From assembly GCA_938075305.1 (NCBI GenBank), contig CALJGV010000014.1, positions 62,001-126,000 of the forward strand: a DNA stretch of 64,000 bases, given 5' to 3'. The translations under genes and the position numbers were made by a program. Below the pieces are notes generated by a model. It had not been told where the DNA came from. It saw only the letters and a program-made list of their open reading frames with translations, and made no database searches. The DNA comes from an uncultured bacterium. Its GTDB lineage: Bacteria; Planctomycetota; UBA1135; GCA-002686595. Below are positions 48,459-57,367 of this stretch, piece after piece (the stretch's first letter is position 1; the number at the start of each line of letters is the position of its first letter).

Positions 48459-49145
48459 TCAGTCGTTCGTCGCGGACAGGGTGCCCTGGTCGCTGATGGA
48501 GACTGTCCGGGAGGCCACGCGCTCCGCCTCCCCGGGGTCGTGGGTCACGTGCAGTACGGTGAGCCCGAGCCGGGTCCCGAGGTCCGAGAGCTGGTCGAGG
48601 AGGGCGGCCCTGCGGGGCGCGTCGAGGGGGCCGAGGGGCTCATCCAGGAGCAGGATCCGGGGCTCGCTGGCGAGGGCCCTCGCCAGGGAGAGCCGCTGCG
48701 CCTCTCCCCCCGAGAGGGTGGGCGCCTTTTGCTCGTCGATCCCGGTGAGGTCCACAAGCTCGAGGAGCTCCTGGGCCTTCGCCGTCCCGTTGACGCCGGC
48801 GACCCCGCGCCTCTTGAGCACGAAGAGGAGCGTTTGGAGCACCGTCATGTGGGGCCAGAGCGCGCCCCCCTGGAAGAGGAGCCCGACGCCGCGGTCCTGG
48901 GGCGGGATCCTCACCCTGCCCTCCGCGGAGGCCTGGCGTCCGAACAGGTGGACCTCCCCGTCCGCTGGGGCCTCGAGACCAGCGATGGCCCGCAGGAGCG
49001 TGCTCTTGCCGGAGCCCGACGGCCCCACGAGGAGCACGTGCTCGCCCTCCTCCACGTCCAGATCGACCGGGCCCATGATCCTCTTGTCGCCGGCCTGCAC
49101 GGTGAGGCCGCGGATCGCGATGGCTGCTTGATGTCGGGGGCTCAT
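48459..49145 (-). CDS. ABC transporter ATP-binding protein, Fe(III)/spermidine type
   Basis: A 228-residue ATPase that powers the permease encoded upstream. Seen: Walker A GPSGSGKST, Q-loop LLFQGGALWPHM, signature LSGGEAQRLSLARAL, Walker B RILLLDEPLGPLD and the switch His in LHVTHDPGEAER. It lacks the C-terminal TOBE extension that longer FbpC-type subunits have. ATG 49145 overlaps the permease stop (ATGA). Last gene of the three-gene importer. Confidence 0.9.
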   Translation of the reverse strand: MSPRHQAAIAIRGLTVQAGDKRIMGPVDLDVEEGEHVLLVGPSGSGKSTLLRAIAGLEAPADGEVHLFGRQASAEGRVRIPPQDRGVGLLFQGGALWPHMTVLQTLLFVLKRRGVAGVNGTAKAQELLELVDLTGIDEQKAPTLSGGEAQRLSLARALASEPRILLLDEPLGPLDAPRRAALLDQLSDLGTRLGLTVLHVTHDPGEAERVASRTVSISDQGTLSATND

Positions 49146-50992
49146 GGGAGGAAGCGGAGGCGGCGCCTGGAGAAGAGGGTCCAGAGGAGGCCCGGGAGGA
49201 GGATGGCGAAGACGACCAGGAGGGACAGGGCGGACACGAAGTCGTCCCGTCCGAAGTGGACGGCATTGAAGACCCGGAACATGGCCGTGTCGTTGGCGGC
49301 GGGGACCAGGACCGCGGCGTCCAGCTCGCGCACGGAGAGGGCGAACACGGCGATCCATGAGCCGGCGAGGGACGTCCAGATCCCCGGCGTCACGATCCCG
49401 AACAGGCGCCTGGCAGGGCTGGCGCCCGCGAGCTCGGCGGACTCCTCCAGGCGCCGATCGAAGGAGCGGACCGCGCCCGCGCAGATGAGCGTGGCCACCG
49501 CGAGGAAGCGTCCCGCGAAGAGGACGGTGACCAGCGCCCCGGAGTCGTAGAAGGCCCCGGTGGCGTCGTGGTTCCAGAGCACGATGGAGCCGATCCCGAA
49601 CAGGGTGCCTGGCGCGGCCAGCGGCAGAATCGAGAGGAACTCCAGGGTCACGCCCCGGCGACCGCGGGCGATGGCGTGCCCCAGGATCAATGCCAGGGGG
49701 GTGGCGAGGGTCGCGGCGCCGAGGGCGAAGAGCAGGCTCCAGAGGAGGCTCTCGCGGGAGAGGTCCAGGGCACGGCCGAAGGCCTTGGCGATGTTCCTCG
49801 CGAAGGCGGGGAGGCCCCCGCCGAAGTCCGACATGTCGTCCGCTGCGGAGGCCTCGAGGGCCGCCTTCACTTCGGGGGCCGCGGGGTCCACCGAGCGCTG
49901 CCGTCCCTGGGGCGCTGCGACGCTGGCGGGTGCGCCGCCGGCGGCGGCGCGGGCGGCCGCCTGGGCCGCAGCCACGGCGTCCGTGATCCCGGAGGCGCTC
50001 AGGGTGGGGGTCGCCGCGGTGGGGGCGTTCTGGGCGGCGCCTCCCCCCTGGGTCCACGCGTCCCGGCGGATGGACACCCCGCTGAACACCCGCGAGCCGC
50101 CGCCCGATTCATAGGCGAGGCGGCCAATGGGAAGCAGCGCGCCGACCGTCACCACGGCGAGGCAGAAGAGCGTCGCGGGGGCGCGCCAGGGGCCGAGCTT
50201 GAGGGGGATGGGGTGCTGGAACGAGGCGTCGATGGTGGCGCCTCCCCGGCGGGCCCGGGCCCGGAGGAGGGGCAGGACCACGGCGGCGGTGAGGGCGAGC
50301 AGGGGGAGGGCGGTGGCCACGGCCCGGGCCTCGTTACCGTCCACCTGCCAGGTGCTGAAGACCTCGCCGGCGTACACGTTGAACTTGCGGCCCACGGAGG
50401 AGACGTAGTCGGGGAGGGCGAAGTCGTTGATGGCCACGACGAATGCGAGCAGGGAGCCGCCCAGGGCCGAGGGGAGGATCAGCGGCAACTCCATGGCGAC
50501 CACGGCGCCCAGGCCCCCCGTGAGCAGGGCGGCCTCCTCCCGTCGGGCGTCGATCCGCTCCGCCGCGCGGGCCGTGAAGAGCGCGACGAGCGGGAAGGAG
50601 CTGAAGCCCAGGATCAGGGCGCACATGACCGGTCCGCGCAGGGGCAGCAGCATGGTCCAGGTCATGGCCAGCATGATCGGCGGGAGCAGGATGGGCACGA
50701 TCCCCACCGCTCGCAGGATGCCAGCGCCGGGCACGTTGGTGCGGCTCACCAGGAAGCCGAAGGGGAGCCCCACCAGGAGCGCGATCCCGGCGGCGCCCAG
50801 GCCCAGGAGGACCGTCCACAGCAGGAGGAGGAAGGTGCGGGCCTCCAGCAGCCCCGTGATCGCGGACGGGTCCTCGACCAGCCGCTCTGCCATGAGGAGC
50901 AGGGGCAGCAGGCAGAGCACGAACATCCCCAGCAGGCCGACGGCGAGCAAGGGGCGGCTCACGAGCGCCGTGGATCGATGGGGCGCAGCCAA
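49142..50992 (-). CDS. Fused ABC permease, FbpB-like, with an Ala-rich insert
   Basis: A 616-residue inner-membrane permease in which two six-span permease halves are joined, as in FbpB-type iron transporters. Each half has an EAA-like loop that contacts the ATPase (EEAALLTGGLGAVVAMELPL in the first; EESAELAGASPARRLFGIV in the second). Between the halves, about residues 295-395 form an Ala/Gln/Pro-rich stretch (with AAQAAARAAAGGAPASVAA) that is not part of the usual fold and probably lies outside the membrane. Lies 4 bases after the binding-protein gene. The substrate is inferred to be Fe(III) from the binding protein. Confidence 0.88.
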   Translation of the reverse strand: MAAPHRSTALVSRPLLAVGLLGMFVLCLLPLLLMAERLVEDPSAITGLLEARTFLLLLWTVLLGLGAAGIALLVGLPFGFLVSRTNVPGAGILRAVGIVPILLPPIMLAMTWTMLLPLRGPVMCALILGFSSFPLVALFTARAAERIDARREEAALLTGGLGAVVAMELPLILPSALGGSLLAFVVAINDFALPDYVSSVGRKFNVYAGEVFSTWQVDGNEARAVATALPLLALTAAVVLPLLRARARRGGATIDASFQHPIPLKLGPWRAPATLFCLAVVTVGALLPIGRLAYESGGGSRVFSGVSIRRDAWTQGGGAAQNAPTAATPTLSASGITDAVAAAQAAARAAAGGAPASVAAPQGRQRSVDPAAPEVKAALEASAADDMSDFGGGLPAFARNIAKAFGRALDLSRESLLWSLLFALGAATLATPLALILGHAIARGRRGVTLEFLSILPLAAPGTLFGIGSIVLWNHDATGAFYDSGALVTVLFAGRFLAVATLICAGAVRSFDRRLEESAELAGASPARRLFGIVTPGIWTSLAGSWIAVFALSVRELDAAVLVPAANDTAMFRVFNAVHFGRDDFVSALSLLVVFAILLPGLLWTLFSRRRLRFLP

Positions 50993-50996
50993 GGGG

Positions 50997-52046
50997 TCAG
51001 CGGATGAAGGTCTCGCCGAGCTCGCCGGAGCGCGCGCCGATGGTCTGGCCGATGTCGCTGTACCTGACGTTCATGGCGCGGAAGTCACCGATGCGCCCGA
51101 CGTGGTCGGGGCGGGGCACGTCCTCGCGCACGGGGATCTGGGCGGAGCGCGAGGCCGCGAGGCGCGCCTCGATCTCACGGGTCAGCACCCAGTCGACGAA
51201 CCGGCGGGCGTTCTCGGGGTGCGGGGCGTCCTTGAGGATCATCACGCTGTTGGGGATCAACAGCGTGCCGAGGGGCTCGCCGTCCTTCATGAGGACGCCC
51301 GGGCCAGGCTCCTGGTCGGGGTACACCCGCCGCACCGGGGCCCCCTGGAGGCGCGCGACGTTGAAGTCGTCGGTGTCGGTCCAGGCCCAGGCCAGGGCGC
51401 CGTTCTTCACCAGGGTCATGGCCTGCCCGTTGCTCTCCGGCAGGTTGACGGTCCCGGCCTCGTTCGCCGAGACGATCCGCCCGAAGAAGTCCCGTGCCCA
51501 CTCCTCGCCCATCACCTCGTAGAGGCCCGTGGCGTGGGTCAGCGTGGTCCCCGTGAGCGGGCGGGCGATGCCGCACTTGCCGGACCAGCGGGGGTCGAAG
51601 AGGTCCATGGTCCCCGTCGGCTCCTCGCCCGCCGGGACCAGGTCCGTGTTGACGATGAGCACCCGGGCCCGGGCCGCGAAGCCCGTCCACCGGCGCTCGG
51701 GGTCCCGGAACAGCTCGGGGATCTCGGCGGCGCTCGGGGAGTCGTACGGCTCGAGGAGCCCGAGCTCGGCCAGGCGGATGGTCTGGGCGATCTCGTTGTT
51801 CCAGAACACGTCGGTCCTGGGTCGTCCCGCCTCCTCGATGATCGCCCGCACGTGCCCCACGGTCTTGGACTGTTCGATGTCGTACTGGACGCGGACCTCG
51901 AGGCCCGTGGTCTCCTCGAACTCTCGCATGAGCTCCTCGGAGAAGACCTGGTCCAGGGAGACCCGCACAACGAGGTCCGGGCCGTCCCCGCAGGCGCTGA
52001 GGGTGGCGGCGAGGACGAGGGGCAAGAGGGTGGAGGGGAGTCGCAT
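50997..52046 (-). CDS. Fe(III)-type ABC substrate-binding lipoprotein
   Basis: A 349-residue binding protein of the AfuA/FbpA type that delivers ferric iron or a related ligand to the permease. Seen: lipoprotein signal MRLPSTLLPLVLAATLSACGDG (lipobox LSAC), then a two-lobed fold: VRVSLDQVFSEELMREFEE, TDVFWNNEIAQTIRLAE, GKCGIARPLTGTT, LAWAWTDTDDFNVA, TLLIPNSVMILKDAPHPENA. First gene of the importer operon. TATCTT 7 bases before the ATG (52054-52059) with no ribosome binding site suggests a leaderless message. Ferric-ion specificity is inferred; a polyamine or phosphonate ligand is possible. Confidence 0.88.
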   Translation of the reverse strand: MRLPSTLLPLVLAATLSACGDGPDLVVRVSLDQVFSEELMREFEETTGLEVRVQYDIEQSKTVGHVRAIIEEAGRPRTDVFWNNEIAQTIRLAELGLLEPYDSPSAAEIPELFRDPERRWTGFAARARVLIVNTDLVPAGEEPTGTMDLFDPRWSGKCGIARPLTGTTLTHATGLYEVMGEEWARDFFGRIVSANEAGTVNLPESNGQAMTLVKNGALAWAWTDTDDFNVARLQGAPVRRVYPDQEPGPGVLMKDGEPLGTLLIPNSVMILKDAPHPENARRFVDWVLTREIEARLAASRSAQIPVREDVPRPDHVGRIGDFRAMNVRYSDIGQTIGARSGELGETFIR

Positions 52047-52053
52047 GTCCGTG

Positions 52054-52059
52054 AAGATA
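52054..52059 (-). promoter_or_regulatory. Possible -10 box of the iron importer operon
   Basis: TATCTT on the minus strand, 7 bases before the ATG at 52046. No Shine-Dalgarno and no clear -35. I see no Fur-box-like palindrome in the 104 bases between the divergent genes. Confidence 0.3.
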
Positions 52060-52150
52060 GGCACCCCGGTCCGCAGGGCCACACCCCTGGAGGTGGATGT
52101 CGCTGAAATCGGGGCCCAGGACCTGGCAGGCGGCGTCAGAATCCAGGGCC

Positions 52151-52939
52151 ATGCTCTCCACCGCCCTGCTGTTCCTGCCCCTGGCCGGTGCCCCGCAAGG
52201 GGACCAGGCTGGGCCCTACACCCTGCTCCATCCAGTCCCGAGCGAGGCGCTTCGGCCCCTGGCCTCGGACCGGCCGGACGCGACCGAGAGCCCGATCACC
52301 GTCGACGCCGGACACCTGCAGTTTGAGGTGAGCCTGGTGGACTGGTCGCGGAACCGGGGCGGTGAGCAATTCATCGGATTCCAGGCCAACGCCAAGGTGG
52401 GCCTCTCCGACCGGACCGACCTGCAGTTCCTGGTGGACCCCTACGTCTGGCAGGACGACGGGGCCGGCGCGCGCGGCACGGGGATCGGCGACGTGGTCAC
52501 TCGCCTGAAGGTCAACCTGTGGGGGAACGATGGGGGCGACACGGCCTTCGCCCTGCTGCCGTTCCTGCGCCTCCCCACGGGCGGCGCCGTCGGCGGCGAC
52601 GAGGTCGGGGGCGGCTTGGCCCTGCCGTTCTCGGCCAACCTCGACAGGGTGAGCCTCGGCCTGATGGCGAGCTTCGACGCGGTGCATGACCCGATCAGGG
52701 ACCGCCACGACCTGGAGGTGCTCCACACCGCGGTGGCAGGCTTCACCCTCGATGACCAGACCGGGGCCTATCTTGAGTACGCCGGGGTCGCGGGGCCAGG
52801 GGACTACCTCGCCTCCATGAACCTCGGCCTGACGCGGAGCCTCTCCAGCGAGGCGATCGTGGACGTGGGCGCCCGGGTTGGCCTGAGCTCCAGCGCCGAG
52901 GACATCGGGCTGTTCGTCGGCTTCACCCGGCGATTCTGA
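52151..52939 (+). CDS. Outer-membrane beta-barrel protein, transporter family
   Basis: A 262-residue exported protein. Seen: a short signal peptide (MLSTALLFLPLAGAPQGD), the opening SDRPDATESPITVDAGHLQF typical of the 'MetA-pathway phenol degradation/transporter' barrel family, alternating hydrophobic beta strands, and a C-terminal Phe (FTRRF) as in BAM substrates. The family is often called an outer-membrane transporter without a known cargo. Divergent from the iron importer operon, 104 bases apart, which could hint at shared use but may be chance. Confidence 0.7.
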   Translation: MLSTALLFLPLAGAPQGDQAGPYTLLHPVPSEALRPLASDRPDATESPITVDAGHLQFEVSLVDWSRNRGGEQFIGFQANAKVGLSDRTDLQFLVDPYVWQDDGAGARGTGIGDVVTRLKVNLWGNDGGDTAFALLPFLRLPTGGAVGGDEVGGGLALPFSANLDRVSLGLMASFDAVHDPIRDRHDLEVLHTAVAGFTLDDQTGAYLEYAGVAGPGDYLASMNLGLTRSLSSEAIVDVGARVGLSSSAEDIGLFVGFTRRF

Positions 52940-52955
52940 GGCGGGCGCGGTTGGG

Positions 52956-52978
52956 AGGGCGCTACCGGGAGGCGCCCT
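52956..52978 (+). terminator. Hairpin after the outer-membrane protein gene
   Basis: AGGGCGC pairs perfectly with GCGCCCT across a 9-base loop, 17 bases after the stop. No T run. Confidence 0.4.
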
Positions 52979-53113
52979 GGGCCGCGCCGCAACCTGGAGC
53001 GAGGTCGCGGGGGCGCGGTGGCGCCTTGATCGCTAACCTTGTCGCCCCGTCTGCCGTCCGACGACGGGCCCTGCCCTCGATCGCCCCCGAGTCCCCATCC
53101 CTCGATTGATCCA

Positions 53114-54289
53114 ATGACCCTCGCCAACCGTATGGAGGTCCTCGGGACCGAGACCGCCTTCGAGGTCTTCGCCAAGGCCAAGGCCCTCGAGGCCCAGGGA
53201 AAGGATGTGGTGCACCTGCACATCGGCGCGCCGGACTTCGAGACGCCCCCCAACATCGTCGAGGCCGGCCGCAAGGCGCTGGCGGACGGCTACCACAAGT
53301 ACACCCCGGCGAAGGGGCTCCCCGAGCTTCGCGAGGCGGTGGCGGACAACGTGCGGGAGTACCGCGGCGCGGAGGTCGACCCGGACAACGTGCTCATCGT
53401 GCCCGGCGGCAAGCCGACGATGTTCTACGCGATCATGATGTTCGGGGAACCGGGCAAGGAGATCGTCTACCCCAACCCGGGCTTCCCGATCTACGAGTCC
53501 CTGATCCACTGGTCAGGCGCGAAGCCGGTGCCGTACGCCCTGCCCGAGGACCGCGGCTTCTCCTTCTCCGCGGAGGATGTGCTCTCGAAGATCACGCCCG
53601 CGACCTCGCTGCTCATCGTCAACACCCCGGCCAACCCCACAGGCGGGGTCGTCCCGCGGTCGGAGATGGACGCCCTGGTGGCGGGGCTGGAGCGGCACCC
53701 TCACGTGACCATCCTCTGTGACGAGATCTACAGCCGGCAGCTCTACGACGGCGAGGAGCACGTTTCGATCCTTCAGTACGAGTCCGTGAGGGACCGGGCC
53801 ATCATGCTCGACGGCTGGAGCAAGACGTACGCCATGACCGGCTGGCGTCTCGGCTATGGGGTGTGGCCCTCCGACCTGGTGGCCCACGCCGAGCGGCTGC
53901 AGATCAACTCCAGCTCCTGCGCCAACGCGGCGACCCAGGTCGCGGCCATCGAGGCCATGCGAGGCCCGCAGGGGGCGGTGGACGAGATGCTGGAGGCCTT
54001 CGATGGCCGCCGGAAGATCATCCACGAGGAGCTCAACGCCATCCCGGGCTTCTCCTGCGTGATGCCCAAGGGCGCGTTCTACGCCTTCCCGAACACCTCT
54101 GGGACCGGGATTTCCAGTCGGGTACTCGAGCATGAGCTCCTGAACGAGGCCGGCGTCGCCTGCCTCGCCGGGACGAGCTTCGGCGACTTCGGTGAGGGCT
54201 ACATGCGGTTCAGCTACGCCAACAGCGCGGAGAACATCCGCGAGGGGCTCCGTCGAGTGCGGGCCCATCTGGAGCAGCGGGGGTCCTGA
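53114..54289 (+). CDS. Class I/II aminotransferase (aspartate aminotransferase-like)
   Basis: A 391-residue fold-type I PLP aminotransferase. Seen: VVHLHIGAPDFETPPNI, KYTPAKGLPELREAVA, NTPANPTGGV, DEIYSRQLYD and the Schiff-base Lys in LDGWSKTYAMTGWRLGYG, with the final carboxylate-binding Arg in MRFSYANS. It transfers amino groups between amino acids and 2-oxo acids; aspartate or a branched/aromatic amino acid is most likely, but subgroup assignment from sequence alone is weak. Start ATG at 53114. It is followed after 4 bases by threonine aldolase, so the two form an amino-acid operon. Confidence 0.88.
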   Translation: MTLANRMEVLGTETAFEVFAKAKALEAQGKDVVHLHIGAPDFETPPNIVEAGRKALADGYHKYTPAKGLPELREAVADNVREYRGAEVDPDNVLIVPGGKPTMFYAIMMFGEPGKEIVYPNPGFPIYESLIHWSGAKPVPYALPEDRGFSFSAEDVLSKITPATSLLIVNTPANPTGGVVPRSEMDALVAGLERHPHVTILCDEIYSRQLYDGEEHVSILQYESVRDRAIMLDGWSKTYAMTGWRLGYGVWPSDLVAHAERLQINSSSCANAATQVAAIEAMRGPQGAVDEMLEAFDGRRKIIHEELNAIPGFSCVMPKGAFYAFPNTSGTGISSRVLEHELLNEAGVACLAGTSFGDFGEGYMRFSYANSAENIREGLRRVRAHLEQRGS

Positions 54290-54293
54290 GGCC

Positions 54294-55322
54294 ATGCCCG
54301 CAGACTTCCGCAGCGACACCGTGACGAGGCCGTCCGCTGCCATGCGCGCGGCGATCCTCGAGGCGGAGGTTGGGGACGACGTCCTCGACGGGGATCCGAC
54401 CGTGCGCCTGCTGGAGGAGGAGGCCGCGGCCTGGCTCGGCAAGGAGCGGGCCCTCTTCGTTCCCTCCGGCACCATGGCCAATCAGGTGGCCCTGGGCGCG
54501 TGGACCAGCCCAGGGGACGAGATCATCTGCCAGCGCTGGGCCCACGTGACCACCTTCGAGGGAGGAGCGGCTGGCTTCCTCCACGGGGTGCAGTCCATGA
54601 CGCTCGGGGGACGGGACGGACGGATGAGCGCCGCGGAGGTAGAGGAGTCCATGCGACCCGATTTCATCCACTGCCCCCGGACCGCCCTCGTCTGCCTTGA
54701 GCAGACCCACAACGTCGCGGGGGGCGTCGTGGTTCCCATGGACGAGGTCGAGGCGATCTCCACGGTCGCCAGAGGACGGGGCGTGCCGGTGCACCTGGAC
54801 GGGGCGCGGCTCGCCAACGCGGTGGTGGCGTCGGGGATCCCGGCGCCCGATTGGACGGTGCACGCGGACTCGGTGTCGCTGTGCCTCTCCAAGGGGCTCG
54901 GGGCCCCGGTCGGGTCCGTCGTCGCCGGTGACGGCCAGTTCATCGAGAGGGCCATGCGCGTCCGCAAGCGGCTCGGCGGATGGATGCGTCAAGCCGGGCT
55001 GCTTGCTGCCGCTGCCCGCGTGGCGCTCGCCCAGAACGTCGGACGCCTGGCGCTCGACCACGCCCTCGCGCGTGAGGTGGCGGACCGGCTGGGGAAGATC
55101 GATGGGCTTTCCTCTGACCCCGCTCGCGTGGATACCAACATCGCGATGGTGACCGTCGAGCGCGAGGGGCTGACCGCGGCCGCCGTGGCTGATGGACTGG
55201 GTCAACACGGGGTCCAGGTCATGGCGATGGGGCCACAGGTGCTTAGATTCGTGACCCATCTCGACCTCGGAGCCGATGACGTGCAGCGATTGGAGATGGC
55301 CGCGGTCGCGGTCATGGGCTGA
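54294..55322 (+). CDS. ltaE: Low-specificity threonine aldolase
   Basis: A 342-residue PLP enzyme that splits threonine or allo-threonine into glycine and acetaldehyde. Seen: FRSDTVTRPSAAMRAAIL, VGDDVLDGDPTVRLLEE, FVPSGTMANQVAL, EQTHNVAGGVV, VHLDGARLANAVVA and the Schiff-base Lys in SLCLSKGLGAPVGS. Length is standard (about 340). The gene starts 4 bases after the aminotransferase and probably shares its mRNA; glycine production links both to one-carbon metabolism. Confidence 0.93.
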   Translation: MPADFRSDTVTRPSAAMRAAILEAEVGDDVLDGDPTVRLLEEEAAAWLGKERALFVPSGTMANQVALGAWTSPGDEIICQRWAHVTTFEGGAAGFLHGVQSMTLGGRDGRMSAAEVEESMRPDFIHCPRTALVCLEQTHNVAGGVVVPMDEVEAISTVARGRGVPVHLDGARLANAVVASGIPAPDWTVHADSVSLCLSKGLGAPVGSVVAGDGQFIERAMRVRKRLGGWMRQAGLLAAAARVALAQNVGRLALDHALAREVADRLGKIDGLSSDPARVDTNIAMVTVEREGLTAAAVADGLGQHGVQVMAMGPQVLRFVTHLDLGADDVQRLEMAAVAVMG

Positions 55323-55600
55323 CTCGGCCACCTGCTTTCCTGGACGGTTTTACCTGCTCATTTCGGGAGGGGCGCAGACGGCCGTCGGGGCCCCTACGGC
55401 GCCTTGGGCGGGTCGAGGAGCGACCGATTGTCCTGGCCTGTTCGATCCAGTGGTCGATTCGAGACAAGGCGCCACACCCGGCGGTGGACTCTGCGAGTGA
55501 AGACGGTTGCGAAGGGTGCAGTGGGCGATGACACTCGATCCCGTGATCGCGCGCCCTTAGAGGCCGCGCAGAGGTCCGTTCTTCCACAGCATCCCAATCC

Positions 55601-57217
55601 ATGAGATTTCTCCCCATCCTCGTCGCAGGCCTGCTCGCAACCTCGCTCTCGGCCACCGCGACCGCGCAGTGCCCGGGCGCACAGTCGGGCGCTGACGTCA
55701 TCGTCGGCCAGATCCCGAATATCTCGAACTACGGCCAACTCAACGGCATGGCCGCTTACGCGCTGGGGACGACCTCGTGCAACACCGGGGACCAGGAGCT
55801 GCTCTGGTTCGCCAACAACACCAACCACCCGGTCATCGGGCAAAACATCTATCGCCTGGAGAATGGGCGCTTCGAGCAGGTCGGCATGAGCTGGCTGAAG
55901 CACGGCTTCACCGCCCTCCAGCAGAACCTGTGCTGCAACTGCAACAGCTCCGGCACGGGGTCGCGCCTTGGCGTTGGCTGCTCTGACCCCTACAGCTCCG
56001 GCCTGAACGGCTCCCAGTCGGGTCTCGGCCCGCGCTGGCAGGTGAACGCGTTCACGGGGGCCTTCAACTACCCCTACGCCCAGCAGGGCCAGTCCGGCGA
56101 CCGGATCTTCAAGCGGATCCAGGTGCCCGTCGACGACGTGCTGGCTTCCGAACACCCCACGGCCCGCTACTTCGGCGAGGCGCAGTACATCGCGCCGGAC
56201 GACGCGGCGGCCGGCAACGGCTTCAACAACGTCTCCTGGTGCAACCTCAATCGCCCCCAGTCGGGCGTGAGCCTGAGCATCGGCGGCGGCACGAACCGTG
56301 AGCAGGCAGCGATCCGCGCCTGGGCCGTCTATGAGCCCAACGCCACCATCACCGAGGTCAACGTCCCCGGCGAGGGGCAGTTCCTCGTGGGTCAGAACGT
56401 CGTCGATCTCGGCAACGGGACCTGGCGCTATGAGTTCGCGATCTTCAACAACAACAGCCACTTCAGCGGCGAGTCCTTCTCCGTGCCCGTCGGCTCGGGG
56501 TCGACGCTGCTCGACGTCGGGCACTCGTTCCCGCACTACCACTCCGGCGAGCCGTACACCAACTCGGCGTGGACGGAGACCCAGGCCGGCGGCGCCGTGA
56601 CCTGGTCGACCGAGGCTTTCGCCATCAACGAGAACGCCAACGCCCTCCGCTGGGGCACGACCTACAGCTTCTGGTTCACGTCCAACGGCGAGCCCGAGGC
56701 CGGTACGGCCACGCTCGGTCTGTTCCGTCCGGGCAACCCCGGTGACCAGCAGATCTCGCTGATGGTCCCCGGCGACCCCTCCGGCAGCGGTGCGGTCATC
56801 ACCAGCTACTGCACGGCCAACCCGAACTCCACGGCCGTGGCCGGTGACATCACCGCCTCCAACGTGGATCAGTCCAGCCGGACCATGGAGCTGGAGGCGA
56901 GCAACCTGCCCGCCAACTCCAACGGCTTCTTCCTGTCCTCCCTGGATCAGTCCTTCGTGGTCGGCCCGGGCGGAAGCGCGGGCAACCTGTGCCTCGGCGG
57001 TAGCATCGGCCGCGGCGTCGCGGGCGGCATCAAGTCCTCGGGCTCCACGGGCGCCTTCTCGGGCACCGTCGACCTGGACGCGATCCCCACGGGCAACGGC
57101 ACGATGTCGGCCATGACGGGGCAGACCTGGTACTTCCAGGCCTGGCACCGTGACAGCCTGATCCCCGGCTTCACGACCTCGAACTTCACCGACGGCGTGA
57201 GCGTCCTCTTCTTCTAA
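55601..57217 (+). CDS. Secreted protein of unknown function with a Cys/Gly-rich C-terminal module
   Basis: A 538-residue exported protein. Seen: a signal peptide (MRFLPILVAGLLATSLSATA, then TAQC), a Cys/Asn-rich region (about 55-130) with LCCNCNSSGTGSRLGVGCSD, and a central beta-rich domain (about 130-380) with His-rich turns (SFPHYHSG). The final 130 residues (YCTANPNSTAVAG, LEASNLPANSNGFFLSSLD, GNLCLGGSIGRG, WYFQAWHRD) resemble a module I have seen at the end of secreted proteins of marine planctomycetes. It has no anchor and no known enzyme motif. Asn and Ser are unusually frequent for this GC content, consistent with an extracellular protein. It ends at a strong terminator. Confidence 0.65.
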   Translation: MRFLPILVAGLLATSLSATATAQCPGAQSGADVIVGQIPNISNYGQLNGMAAYALGTTSCNTGDQELLWFANNTNHPVIGQNIYRLENGRFEQVGMSWLKHGFTALQQNLCCNCNSSGTGSRLGVGCSDPYSSGLNGSQSGLGPRWQVNAFTGAFNYPYAQQGQSGDRIFKRIQVPVDDVLASEHPTARYFGEAQYIAPDDAAAGNGFNNVSWCNLNRPQSGVSLSIGGGTNREQAAIRAWAVYEPNATITEVNVPGEGQFLVGQNVVDLGNGTWRYEFAIFNNNSHFSGESFSVPVGSGSTLLDVGHSFPHYHSGEPYTNSAWTETQAGGAVTWSTEAFAINENANALRWGTTYSFWFTSNGEPEAGTATLGLFRPGNPGDQQISLMVPGDPSGSGAVITSYCTANPNSTAVAGDITASNVDQSSRTMELEASNLPANSNGFFLSSLDQSFVVGPGGSAGNLCLGGSIGRGVAGGIKSSGSTGAFSGTVDLDAIPTGNGTMSAMTGQTWYFQAWHRDSLIPGFTTSNFTDGVSVLFF

Positions 57218-57238
57218 GAGCGCCCCTCCGAAAGCGCG

Positions 57239-57277
57239 GCCGCCCCGTCCTCTCCCATCGTGGAGGGGCGGGGCGGC
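57239..57277 (+). terminator. Rho-independent terminator after the secreted-protein gene
   Basis: GCCGCCCCG at 57239-57247 pairs with CGGGGCGGC at 57269-57277, with an additional TCCTC/GAGG stem inside and TTCGTT following. It begins 22 bases after the stop codon. Confidence 0.7.
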
Positions 57278-57351
57278 TTCGTTGGGGGGCGTCGGGGATG
57301 GCCCCGGCCAGGATTCAGCGGGCGCCGCCATCGCCCCGGGGCCCCACCGAC

Positions 57352-57357
57352 TATCCT
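57352..57357 (+). promoter_or_regulatory. Possible -10 box of mdh
   Basis: TATCCT lies 10 bases before the ATG at 57368, which would leave a leader of only a few bases. No ribosome binding site. Confidence 0.25.
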
Positions 57358-57367
57358 GCTCGCGACC

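Noticed and set aside
49568..51007. 479-codon plus-strand frame antisense to the permease
   Set aside because: Glu/Gly/His-rich shadow of a clear membrane protein; the same holds for 55394-57436 on the minus strand and 26614-28026 on the plus strand.
55323..55600. tRNA-like GTTCGATCC in the 278-base gap after ltaE
   Set aside because: No acceptor or anticodon stem can be drawn around it. The gap otherwise shows only a weak promoter-like TTGCGA...GACACT near 55508.
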